Shown: positions 1 to 7,372, counted from the stretch's first letter. The stretch: DNA of 7,665 nucleotides from Pseudomonadota bacterium (GCA_021802595.1 JAJZRT010000160.1:1-7665), one strand, 5' to 3'. Numbers and translations are program-made. Notes: generated from the letters alone by a model not told the origin.

Positions 1-3000
1 CTCACCCTCGGCGGCAACGTGGGACAACTGCATCGCGCCGACCGTCGCTGCCGTGCCCTTGAGCGTGTGCAACAGGCGCGCGGCATCTTTCTGGTGCCTC
101 TCTGCCACCAGCCGATCAAACTCCAGCAGCCGGCGTGGCAAATCGGTGGCAAAAGCCTGGGAGATCCGCGCGAGCAGTTCCGCGTCACCGCCCATATGGC
201 GCAGAGCCGAATCGACGTCCAGGCCAGCGACGTGAATGGCTTGCATGGGGGACCTCGCCGGAGGCACGTCGGGCGCGGCGTCGGCTGCGGCGGGCTCTAT
301 GTCTGCCGCCAGGGGCGGGGTGTGCCCCGTGTGTCGCAGGATGGTGGCCACCAGATTGGCCAGCTTGAAGGGCTTGCCCACATGGTCGTTCATGCCGGCC
401 GCCAGCGCGTCCTGCCGATCGCTTTCCATGGCGTTGGCGGTCATGGCAATGATGGGGAGATCACGAATGCCAAGCGTTTCGCGGACTTTGCGTGTGGCGG
501 CATAGCCGTCCATGACCGGCATCTGGACGTCCATCAGCACGACGTCCCAGGGTGGATGGGCCGCCGAGATGGCCTGCACGCCGAGTTCGCCGTCGTCCGC
601 CAGTGTGACCTGCGCCCCCTCGCGCTGCAGAAGTTCTTGCGCGATCTGTTGGTTGATCTTGTTGTCTTCCACCACCAGCACCCGCATGCCCAGCAGGCGT
701 CGCGGTGCTGCGGGATGCGCGGCGGGCACCAGGGAGTCTGCGGCCTTGCCGCCGTGGCGCGCTTCCAGCACCGCATCGAGCACCATGGACGGGGTCACGG
801 GCTTGACCAGAAAGCCGTTGAGCAGGGCCTGCTCGGCCGCGGGGCGCTGCGACAGCATCTCGCGCCCGTAGGCAGTCACCATGACCAATATGGGGGCGCC
901 TTGATCCGCAAGGAGGTGGCGTATCTGCAGGCTGGTCTCCCATCCATCCATGCCAGGCATCTTCCAGTCCACAAAGACGGCGTCGTAGACCGGCTCACTC
1001 CGAGCAAGGCGCTCGCGGATCAGCTTCAGCGCATCCTCGCCGCTGTTGGCGCATTCGGCGTGCCAGCCCAGCGCTTCGACCATCCCGCACAGGACTTGCT
1101 GGGCAAGCGGGTTGTCATCGATGATCAGCACATGCAAGGCGCGGTCCGTCTCCAGAAGGGGCGGTGCGATGACCCGGGCCTCCTCGGGGAGAACGGGCAG
1201 ACTGATATGAAAGAAGAAGCGGCTGCCTTTGCCCAGTTCGCTCTCCACCCGCAGCTGTCCCCCCATCATCCCGACCAGACGCGCCGAGATGGCAAGGCCC
1301 AGACCGGTCCCGCCAAAACGCCGCGTCGTGGATGCCTCGGCCTGCGCAAAACCTTCGAAGATGCGTTGCAGGTGCTCCGGCGCAATGCCGATGCCGGTGT
1401 CCTGGACCGAGAAACCGAGCGTGACGCGGCCAGGCTGCTTCCCCAGCACGGTAATGCGCACAACGACGGTTCCCTGCTCCGTGAACTTGATGGCGTTGCC
1501 ACCGAGGTTGATCAGGATCTGTTTCAGACGCAGACTGTCGCCGAGCACGGTATCGGGCAGCTTGGGGTCGACGTCAAAGAGAACTTCCACGGGCTTGTTG
1601 CCCGCGTTGGAGGAAAGGATGACGGACAGGTCGCGCAGCAGCTGGTCGAGGTGCAAAGGCGCTTCTTCCAGCGTCATCTTGCCGGCTTCGACCTTGGAGA
1701 AGTCAAGAATGTCATTGAGCAATCCGAGCAGGGATTCGGCCGCGCTGTGTGTCTTTTGCACGTAGTCGCGCTGGCGCACGCTCAGCTCCGTGCTGTCCAG
1801 CAGATCCAGCATGCCCAGGATGGCATTCATCGGGGTACGTATCTCGTGGCTCATGTTGGCCAGGAACTGGCTCTTGGACTTGGAAGCCTCTTCGGCCGCC
1901 ATGCGTGCGCGCACGAGATCGGTGATGTCGATGCGGAATCCGACAATGAAGCCGTCCGTCGTCTTGCGCTCGACGATGCGCAGGAAACGGCCATTGCCCA
2001 ATTCCTGTACCAGATCCGAGTCCGCGCGCTGGTGCTGGGCTACCCGTTCGGCGACCCATTCATCAACCCGCCCCACCGCAGCGGCATATTCGCCGCGTTC
2101 GGCGCCGTAGCGGACGATCTCTTCGAAGGTAGCTCCGGGCTGCATCACGGCGGCTGCGATCGGGTAGGTGTCGCGGTAGCGTTGGTTGCAGATCAGCAGG
2201 CGGTCGTGGCCGTCGTAGATGACAAACGCTTCATCCAGGGTATTGATAGCCTGGCGCAGCATTTCATCGGCTTGGCGGGCCTCGCGTTCGGCCTCACGGC
2301 GCTGCGTGATGTCGATGGTGTTCATGACCACGCCGCTGTTGCCCATGGGCTGAACCCTTACCTCCAGCACCTGCCCGCTGGGCCGGACACGTTCGAAAGT
2401 GACGGCCGTGGTGCGCCGCACGTTCATGACGGCGCGTTCGACTAGCGTATTGACATCCACGGGGCCGAATTCCCCGCGCTCGGCTTCATAGCGCACGAGG
2501 CTCTGGTACGTGACGGGGCTCTGCTCGAAGAGGCGGTCCGGGAAATCCAGCATCTCGACAAACTGGCGGTTCTTGAGGATCAGGTGGAGGTCCGCGTCGA
2601 ATGCGCTGACACCGCCGGGCATGTTTTCCAGGATGGCCGTCATCAGCTGGGTACGACGCTCGATCTCCTCGTATAACGTGTGACGTTCTGTGACGTCCAT
2701 ATGGGTTCCCGACAGCCACTCCATGCGCCCGTCGGGCAAGCGGGAAGTGGCCGTGCCACGGGACAGGACCCAGATCCAGCCGCCATTTTTGTGCCGAAGA
2801 CGGCGCTCCACCTCGTAATAGGGCGAAACCCCGCGCACATAGTCCCGCAGCCGCTCCTGTGCCAGCAATTCGTCGGCCTCGTGGACCAGGCCTTGCCACT
2901 TCTGGGGCGTGATGGGCAGGAGCTCGGCCAGTTCGTAACCGAGCATCGCCGCCCAGCGCTGGTCAAAAGCGTTTTCGCCGGTGATCAGGTTCACGCGCCA

Positions 3001-5124
3001 TGTACCGATGTTGGTACCTTCGAGGATGTGCTCCAGTCGCTGCCGTTCCATGGCCAGCGCTTCCTCGGCGCGCCGGGCTTCGGTGATGTCGAAGCGGATC
3101 GAGACGTAGCGCTCGATCCGGCCCGAGGCGTCGACGAAGGGTGCAATGATGCTGTCGACCCAATAGTGTGTGCCGTCCTTGCGGCGGTTGCAGATCTGTC
3201 CGCGCCAGGGTTTGCCCGAGGCAATCGTCTGCCACATTTGTGTCCAGAACGCGCGGGACTGCGCACCGGAATTGACGATGCGATGGTCTTGACCAATCAG
3301 CTCCTCGCGGTCGTAGCCGCTGATCTCGCAGAAGGCATCGTTGACGCGCACGATGCGGCCGCCGGGGTCTGCCTCCGAAACTATCGCGTGCGCGTTGATG
3401 GTGTCCATGAGTGCCTGGCCCTCGCGCAGCGCGGCGGCCAGTTGCTCCGCATGGCGGCGATCGCGTTCGTGGGCCTCGCGAAAGGCCGTGATGTCGCGCT
3501 CGACCGCGACGTAGCCGTTGTAGTGCCCCTTGTCGTCGTGCAGCGGCTGTAAGTCCAGATCCACCCAGTAGGAATGGCCATCTCGCGCCTGGTTCACGGT
3601 TTCAATCGTCAGGGCACGTCCCTCCCGCAGTGCTTCATGGATACGGCGCAGGGCTTCCGGATCCTGATTCCGCCCGCGGACATCGCTGGCCCGGCGACCT
3701 TGCACCTCGTCCAGGGGCTGCCCTGACAGGCGTGTGAAGGCATCGTTGACCCAGACAATCCGGTTGTCGGCGTCGGCAATGATGACTGAGTTGTTGGTCC
3801 GTTCGGCGACAAGGGCGAGGCGCTTCATCTCGCCGCTCAGCTCTTTGGCCCGGGCTTCCGCACGGACACGGCCGGATGCCAATAGCCAGAAGGATAGAGA
3901 CAGCAGACCACTGAGCATGATGCCGCCCAAGCCGATGATGATGGCTCCGGACTGAAACGTTGCAGCGTCAAAAGCCGCAGTGCTTACAACCTGCAGTCGG
4001 AAAGATCGATCGGCGATGGTCAACTTGATCGTGCGGCTGAACGCCCCGCCGCGCGCGCCATGGGTGGGTAGCGCGACGCCGGGTGCTCGTTGCTGGCGGT
4101 GGGTGGCATACACGAGAACATCTTTCCCGGGCACTTCTTCCGCGTAGACGTCGACGTCCACCTGGTCCGCTGCAAGGTCTGGTATGAATCCAAGGACTTC
4201 AGCTGCGGTGATCGGACAATAGACGAAGCCGCGATGCAGGCTCTCTCTTTTGACCTCCGTCGCGGGTACCCGGCCGCCCGCGTACAGCGGGATCAGCAGC
4301 AGAAAGCCCGGTCCTTGGCGCTCGTCCTGTACGAGGTTGATTACACCGGTGAGCGTCGCCCTACCGCTGCGCAACGCCTGCTGCGCACCTGCAAGCCTGA
4401 CCCCCTCCCGCGAGATGTCAAGACCCAGTGCAGCACGATTACGCTCGATGGGTTCCACCATGGTGATGACATAGAGGTTGGACTCCCTCCCAGAGGTCTT
4501 AAGCCTGAAGTCCGTAGCGCCTTCGCGACGTTGGCGGGTCAAGAACGGCGACAGCTCGGCGCGAGGCACGCGCTCGATGACGCCGAAGCCGCGTACGGAT
4601 GGAAAATGCTGCGTAAAGTCTCGGGCACTCCAGTAGGCGCGGAATCTCTCGCTATTGAAGCCGCCATCGGCCGCGTAGATGCCGACCAGGCTTTGCAGCG
4701 CCAATTTGGCTTTTTCGAAGTTGGATTGCACGCCGGATTCGATCACTCTGACGTTTCGCTCGAAACGACGATCCCCTTCTTCCAGGGCTTGCTGATGTGT
4801 CTTCCATGCCAAGATGAGACTTAGAACAGTGCCGAGCAGGAAGATCATGGCGCTGGCGACCCTGAACTTCGTCAGCGTGTGTGAGTCCTCCAATTTTTCT
4901 TGTGTCAGCGATGCGTGGCGCTGAAGGTGGGCGCGGATGCGCCAAAAAAGTATCGGGGTGACAATCAAGCACAGCAGTGAAGCATCGAGTAACGCCTCGG
5001 CGAAGGATGGCAAATGCAGGTCGATGGCGTTCAACGCCGCCATGATTCCTAGTTCCGTAAGCCCGAGGATCAGGATCATCTCGACAAGGATGAGCAGCGA
5101 AGTCTTGAGCTTTTTGGCGGACAT
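1..5124 (-). CDS. Hybrid sensor histidine kinase: CHASE, 5 PAS, HisKA, HATPase, 2 REC, Hpt (C-terminus off window)
   Basis: An inner-membrane sensor kinase that should autophosphorylate on His and pass phosphate through internal receiver and Hpt domains to a separate regulator. The frame is open for 1,708 codons and leaves the window without a stop. Seen: hydrophobic segments at about 8-31, 44-62, 87-107 and 392-416. The loop between the last two resembles a CHASE domain (about 130-340; MVEPIERNRAALGLDIS, then LTGVINLVQ). PAS domains lie at about 433-546, 570-682, 697-813, 824-940 and 953-1068; the last two are PAS-7-like. The HisKA box SHEIRTPMN has H1093. The HATPase has N1206/N1210, DTGIGI from D1242 and GGTGLGL 1271-1277. 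REC1 has D1336/D1337, D1386 and K1441. REC2 has E1486/D1487, D1532 and K1584. Hpt H1686 sits in LLHTLKGTAATVGA. All catalytic residues look intact. ATG 5124 is the first ATG after the in-frame rnfB stop, but its Shine-Dalgarno match is weak; a GTG at 5229 is an alternative. Its ligand and target regulator are not evident. Confidence 0.95.
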   Translation of the reverse strand, partial: MSAKKLKTSLLILVEMILILGLTELGIMAALNAIDLHLPSFAEALLDASLLCLIVTPILFWRIRAHLQRHASLTQEKLEDSHTLTKFRVASAMIFLLGTVLSLILAWKTHQQALEEGDRRFERNVRVIESGVQSNFEKAKLALQSLVGIYAADGGFNSERFRAYWSARDFTQHFPSVRGFGVIERVPRAELSPFLTRQRREGATDFRLKTSGRESNLYVITMVEPIERNRAALGLDISREGVRLAGAQQALRSGRATLTGVINLVQDERQGPGFLLLIPLYAGGRVPATEVKRESLHRGFVYCPITAAEVLGFIPDLAADQVDVDVYAEEVPGKDVLVYATHRQQRAPGVALPTHGARGGAFSRTIKLTIADRSFRLQVVSTAAFDAATFQSGAIIIGLGGIMLSGLLSLSFWLLASGRVRAEARAKELSGEMKRLALVAERTNNSVIIADADNRIVWVNDAFTRLSGQPLDEVQGRRASDVRGRNQDPEALRRIHEALREGRALTIETVNQARDGHSYWVDLDLQPLHDDKGHYNGYVAVERDITAFREAHERDRRHAEQLAAALREGQALMDTINAHAIVSEADPGGRIVRVNDAFCEISGYDREELIGQDHRIVNSGAQSRAFWTQMWQTIASGKPWRGQICNRRKDGTHYWVDSIIAPFVDASGRIERYVSIRFDITEARRAEEALAMERQRLEHILEGTNIGTWRVNLITGENAFDQRWAAMLGYELAELLPITPQKWQGLVHEADELLAQERLRDYVRGVSPYYEVERRLRHKNGGWIWVLSRGTATSRLPDGRMEWLSGTHMDVTERHTLYEEIERRTQLMTAILENMPGGVSAFDADLHLILKNRQFVEMLDFPDRLFEQSPVTYQSLVRYEAERGEFGPVDVNTLVERAVMNVRRTTAVTFERVRPSGQVLEVRVQPMGNSGVVMNTIDITQRREAEREARQADEMLRQAINTLDEAFVIYDGHDRLLICNQRYRDTYPIAAAVMQPGATFEEIVRYGAERGEYAAAVGRVDEWVAERVAQHQRADSDLVQELGNGRFLRIVERKTTDGFIVGFRIDITDLVRARMAAEEASKSKSQFLANMSHEIRTPMNAILGMLDLLDSTELSVRQRDYVQKTHSAAESLLGLLNDILDFSKVEAGKMTLEEAPLHLDQLLRDLSVILSSNAGNKPVEVLFDVDPKLPDTVLGDSLRLKQILINLGGNAIKFTEQGTVVVRITVLGKQPGRVTLGFSVQDTGIGIAPEHLQRIFEGFAQAEASTTRRFGGTGLGLAISARLVGMMGGQLRVESELGKGSRFFFHISLPVLPEEARVIAPPLLETDRALHVLIIDDNPLAQQVLCGMVEALGWHAECANSGEDALKLIRERLARSEPVYDAVFVDWKMPGMDGWETSLQIRHLLADQGAPILVMVTAYGREMLSQRPAAEQALLNGFLVKPVTPSMVLDAVLEARHGGKAADSLVPAAHPAAPRRLLGMRVLVVEDNKINQQIAQELLQREGAQVTLADDGELGVQAISAAHPPWDVVLMDVQMPVMDGYAATRKVRETLGIRDLPIIAMTANAMESDRQDALAAGMNDHVGKPFKLANLVATILRHTGHTPPLAADIEPAAADAAPDVPPARSPMQAIHVAGLDVDSALRHMGGDAELLARISQAFATDLPRRLLEFDRLVAERHQKDAARLLHTLKGTAATVGAMQLSHVAAEGE

Positions 5125-5149
5125 GGCGGGACGACCCTGGAATAGGAGG

Positions 5150-5169
5150 CGGCACCACGCGCCGTGCCG
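5150..5169 (-). promoter_or_regulatory. Leader hairpin before the hybrid kinase
   Basis: A perfect 6-bp dyad (CGGCAC / GTGCCG) with an 8-nt loop lies 25 bp upstream of the kinase ATG. If transcription starts near 5171 it would sit at the very 5' end of the mRNA. The bases between it and the ATG have no good Shine-Dalgarno sequence, only CAGGG about 10 nt away. A role in transcript stability or translation is inference; in GC-rich DNA a 6-bp stem can arise by chance. Confidence 0.25.
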
Positions 5170-5177
5170 ATGTCGGG

Positions 5178-5183
5178 ACCATA
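5178..5183 (-). promoter_or_regulatory. Possible -10 hexamer for the kinase gene
   Basis: On the minus strand the hexamer TATGGT (4 of 6 matches to TATAAT) lies in the most AT-rich part of the gap between rnfB and the kinase, about 55 bp upstream of the kinase ATG. No convincing -35 box is seen at 16-18 bp. The palindrome cluster begins 10 bp further upstream, so a factor bound there would sit over the -35 position. This is a weak call based on appearance only. Confidence 0.2.
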
Positions 5184-5192
5184 GCAGAGATT

Positions 5193-5233
5193 TCGCCGCG
5201 GCGACGTAGCGGCTACGGCCGTATTTCACGGCC
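5193..5233. promoter_or_regulatory. Cluster of three abutting dyads in the rnfB-kinase gap
   Basis: Three inverted repeats fill 41 bp. They are a perfect 12-bp palindrome TCGCCGCGGCGA (5193-5204), a 6+1+6 dyad CGTAGC-G-GCTACG (5205-5217), and a hairpin GGCCGT-ATTTC-ACGGCC (5217-5233). The last two also overlap a 10-bp palindrome TACGGCCGTA (5214-5223). The cluster lies 35 bp beyond the rnfB stop and 68 bp before the kinase start. The 5217-5233 hairpin could weakly end the phaZ-rnfB transcript, but no T-run follows it. The other dyads look more like protein-binding sites for kinase control. Function is inferred. Confidence 0.4.
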
Positions 5234-5268
5234 AGGGCCCGATTGGCGGATGGCAGCTTCTGGCTGAC

Positions 5269-5928
5269 CTACTGGCCGCCCTCTCGGCGCGTCCGGGCGC
5301 GCGCCAGGGCGGCCTCGATCACCGCACGCTTCTTGTCCAGTACGGCCGGATCGGTGTGCAACGAGTGCGCCGGCAGGTCGGCCAGCTTCGCCTTGGCCTT
5401 TTCTTCCAGCCGGGCTTCGTTTTCCTGCTCTTCGCGTTGCAGGCGCATGAGGTGAAACTCGTAGCGTTGGCGTGCCGTGTCTGCCTGTGCGGGCGACCAG
5501 GCCGACCAGCCGGTGCGTTCGCCGCTGACGTTGTCCATGCGGATGCAGTCCACCGGGCAGACCGGGATGCAGAGCTCGCAGCCCGTGCAATGGGCTTCGA
5601 TGACCGTGTGCATGCGCTTGTTGCCGCCGAGGATGGCGTCGGTCGGGCAGGCCTTGAGGCACAGGGTGCAGCCGATGCACCAATCCTCATCGATCACGGC
5701 CACGGTGAGCGGGCCTTCGGCCCCATGTTCCGGATTGAGCGGCAGCGCAGACTGGCCGGTCAGCGCCGCCAGTCGTTTCACGCCTTCGTCGCCCCCTGGC
5801 GGACACTGGTTGATGGCCGCCTCACCGCTGGCGATGGCCCGCGCATAGCCTGCGCAATCCGGGTAGCCGCAGCGGGTGCACTGGGTCTGGGGCAGCAGGT
5901 CGAGGATCTGGGCGGCGGTGGCAGGCAT
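5269..5928 (-). CDS. rnfB: RnfB/RsxB-like ferredoxin, soluble stand-alone form
   Basis: A 219-residue iron-sulfur protein predicted to carry electrons in the cytoplasm. An N-terminal 4Fe-4S domain of RnfB type has C17, C20, C25 and C42 (CTRCGYPDC then INQCPPGG). Two ferredoxin-like [4Fe-4S] motifs follow: C84, C87, C90, C94 ([12 protein letters not shown]) and C114, C117, C120, C124 ([12 protein letters not shown]). The rest, from about 150, is charged and probably helical or coiled coil. Classical RnfB begins with a hydrophobic membrane anchor; this protein starts 16 residues before the first cysteine and has none. No rnfA, C, D, G or E is present in the window. The ATG follows the phaZ stop by 40 bp, suggesting one transcript. 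No clear Shine-Dalgarno precedes it, and a GC-rich hairpin ends 2 nt upstream. The family assignment is firm; the redox partner is unknown. Confidence 0.92.
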   Translation of the reverse strand: MPATAAQILDLLPQTQCTRCGYPDCAGYARAIASGEAAINQCPPGGDEGVKRLAALTGQSALPLNPEHGAEGPLTVAVIDEDWCIGCTLCLKACPTDAILGGNKRMHTVIEAHCTGCELCIPVCPVDCIRMDNVSGERTGWSAWSPAQADTARQRYEFHLMRLQREEQENEARLEEKAKAKLADLPAHSLHTDPAVLDKKRAVIEAALARARTRREGGQ

Positions 5929-5930
5929 AG

Positions 5931-5949
5931 CAGGGCTCGGGCGAGCCTG
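5931..5949 (-). promoter_or_regulatory. Hairpin between phaZ and rnfB, at the rnfB ribosome-binding position
   Basis: GGCTCG / CGAGCC (5934-5939 and 5942-5947) is a perfect dyad. It can extend to an 8-bp stem with one bulged G using CAGG and CCTG at the edges. It sits where the rnfB Shine-Dalgarno should be, 2 nt before the ATG, and has no following T-run. It is therefore not a normal intrinsic terminator. It could lower or couple rnfB translation, or attenuate read-through from phaZ. Role inferred. Confidence 0.35.
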
Positions 5950-5968
5950 CGATTATCCCGCGTCGCGC

Positions 5969-7273
5969 TCAGGCTTCGGAACGGGCGGCCTTCTTGCCCA
6001 CCTTGGCGGGTGAGTTGTGCGCGCGGATGAAGTCGCGCACCACCGGATATACCACCTCGCGCCAGCGCCGGCCGGAGAAAATGCCGTAGTGGCCGGCTCC
6101 CTTGGCCTCCAGGTGCTGCTTGCGCTGCGTCGGCACATTGGTGCACAGGTCGTGCACGGCCTGAGTCTGGCCCGAGCCGGAGATGTCGTCCAGTTCGCCC
6201 TCGACCGAGAGCAGGGCCGTGCCCTTGATGTCCTGTGGACGCACGCGTTCCACCTCGCCGTCCGCGCTCTTCACGTCCCAGCTACCCTGCACCAGGCAGA
6301 AGTTCTGAAACACGGTCTTGATCGTTTCCAGGTAGTAATCGGCGTCCATGTCGAGCACGGCGTTGTACTCGTCGTAGAACTGGCGGTGCGCCTCGGCGCT
6401 GGCGTCGTCGCCCTTGATCAGGTGCTGGAAGTAGTCGTAGTGGCTCTTGGCGTGGTGATCGGGGTTCATGGCCACGAAGCCGGTGTGCTGCAGGAAACCC
6501 GGGTAGACCTTGCGGCCGGCGCCCGGGAAGTTGCTCGGCACGCGGTAGATCACGTTGTGCTCGAACCAGCTGTGGCTCTTCGTCATGGCCAGGTTGTTCA
6601 CGGCCGTGGGCGACTTGCGCGCGTCGATCGGGCCGCCCATCATGGTCATGGACAGGGGGGTGAGTTCGCCGCGACTGGCCATCAGGGAGACGGCAGCCAG
6701 CACCGGCACCGTAGGCTGGCACACGCTCATCACATGGCAGTTGCCATATTCCTGCTGCAGGTGGCGGATGAATTCCTGCACGTAATTGACGTAGTCGTCC
6801 AGGTGGAATTCGCCTTGCGAAAGCGGCACCATGCGCGCGTTCTTCCAGTCGGTGATGTAGACCTTGTGGTCCTTGAGCATGGTGCGCACAGTGTCGCGCA
6901 GCAGGGTGGCATAGTGGCCCGACAGCGGCGCCACGATCAGCACCACGGGCTGGGTCTTGAGCTTGGCCAGCGTGGCCGGGTCGTCGGAGAAGCGCTTGAA
7001 GCGACGTAGCTCGCAAAAGGGCTTGTCAATCTCTACCCGCTCGTGGATGGCCACGTTGACACCGTCAACGCCGACCGTGCGGATGCCGAACTCGGGTTTC
7101 TCATAGTCCTTGCCGAGGCGGTGCAGTAGCGCGTAGCCGGCGGCCATGCGTTGGGCATACGGCAGGTGGGCCAGTGGCGACAGCGGGTTGTTGAAGGCCT
7201 TGGCCGTCGCCTGCGCCAGGTCCGCAAAGGGCTCCATCAGGGAGCGCTGGGTTTCATAAAGCTGGTAGAGCAT
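5969..7273 (-). CDS. phaZ: Intracellular poly(3-hydroxybutyrate) depolymerase PhaZ
   Basis: A 434-residue alpha/beta-hydrolase-type enzyme that hydrolyses native PHB in storage granules to release 3-hydroxybutyrate units. The sequence closely follows the Cupriavidus necator PhaZ1 pattern (419 residues): MLYQLYETQRSLMEPF at the N-terminus, VVLIVAPLSGHYATLLRDT, and the nucleophile motif SVCQPTVP. The cysteine nucleophile is C185, with D362 (GELDDISG) and H395 (GAGHYGIFSG) completing the triad. The D-to-H distance equals that of the C. necator enzyme, while C-to-D is five residues longer, probably from an insert around SADGEVE. There is no signal peptide, as expected for an intracellular depolymerase. 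A short Lys/Ala-rich tail ends the protein. ATG 7273 is chosen because homology starts there; the frame stays open upstream only into the divergent gene. The Shine-Dalgarno is weak (GCGAG, 6 nt away). It is the first gene of a probable phaZ-rnfB unit. Confidence 0.95.
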   Translation of the reverse strand: MLYQLYETQRSLMEPFADLAQATAKAFNNPLSPLAHLPYAQRMAAGYALLHRLGKDYEKPEFGIRTVGVDGVNVAIHERVEIDKPFCELRRFKRFSDDPATLAKLKTQPVVLIVAPLSGHYATLLRDTVRTMLKDHKVYITDWKNARMVPLSQGEFHLDDYVNYVQEFIRHLQQEYGNCHVMSVCQPTVPVLAAVSLMASRGELTPLSMTMMGGPIDARKSPTAVNNLAMTKSHSWFEHNVIYRVPSNFPGAGRKVYPGFLQHTGFVAMNPDHHAKSHYDYFQHLIKGDDASAEAHRQFYDEYNAVLDMDADYYLETIKTVFQNFCLVQGSWDVKSADGEVERVRPQDIKGTALLSVEGELDDISGSGQTQAVHDLCTNVPTQRKQHLEAKGAGHYGIFSGRRWREVVYPVVRDFIRAHNSPAKVGKKAARSEA

Positions 7274-7372
7274 GATGTGCTCGCTTTCGAGTTTTGCTGC
7301 AGTGCAATATAGCAGCTGCACGACATTTGTGCATCCGGGTTTGCGACAGGCGGCAAGGAGGACAATTCCATC
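7274..7372. promoter_or_regulatory. Divergent promoter region between phaZ and the dioxygenase gene
   Basis: These 99 bp must hold the promoters for both divergent genes. For phaZ (minus strand) the best candidate is TATATT (7306-7311) as -10, with TGCACA (7328-7333) as -35 at a 16-bp spacing, giving a leader of roughly 25 nt. No convincing plus-strand promoter is seen; TATAGC (7308-7313) would overlap the phaZ -10. The segment is rich in TGC/GCA triplets, with GCTGC and GCAGC forming a 5-bp dyad across 7296-7316. PHA-granule regulators of the PhaR family are reported to recognise TGC-rich sites of this kind, so PhaR control of phaZ is an inference. Confidence 0.4.
7355..7361 (+). promoter_or_regulatory. 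Strong Shine-Dalgarno of the dioxygenase gene
   Basis: AAGGAGG lies 11 nt before the ATG at 7373 and is the only strong Shine-Dalgarno noticed in the window. It decides the start: translation from 7373 includes the Tat-like leader. The internal ATG at 7502, where homology to cytoplasmic YgiD begins, has no comparable site. Confidence 0.75.

Noticed and set aside
461..943. Arg/Pro/Ala-rich minus-strand open frame, and others such as 1712-2059, 2486-2899, 5213-5683 and 6282-7016.
   Set aside because: These are other-frame shadows inside the kinase, rnfB and phaZ genes. Their Arg, Pro, Ala and Gly bias is typical of out-of-frame GC-rich coding DNA, and no motif is seen.
19..2445. 808-codon plus-strand open frame, and similar long plus-strand frames at 2680-3552, 4090-4824, 5356-6030 and 6017-7009.
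   Set aside because: All are codon-aligned with the real minus-strand genes. In that register a stop needs a TTA, CTA or TCA sense codon opposite, and these are rare in GC-rich genes. The translations show no domain, while the minus strand gives clear kinase, RnfB and PhaZ motifs.
5217..5233. Intrinsic terminator for the phaZ-rnfB unit.
   Set aside because: The hairpin is only 6 bp and is followed by GC-rich DNA with no T-run in the direction of transcription, so it does not meet the usual criteria. It is kept only as part of the dyad cluster.
5125..5271. The kinase frame is open up to the rnfB TAG (5269-5271) in the same frame, so stop read-through would fuse RnfB to the kinase through 48 codons.
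   Set aside because: One open frame in three is expected by chance in GC-rich DNA. The 48 codons cross the palindrome cluster and show no domain, and there is no sign of a read-through context.
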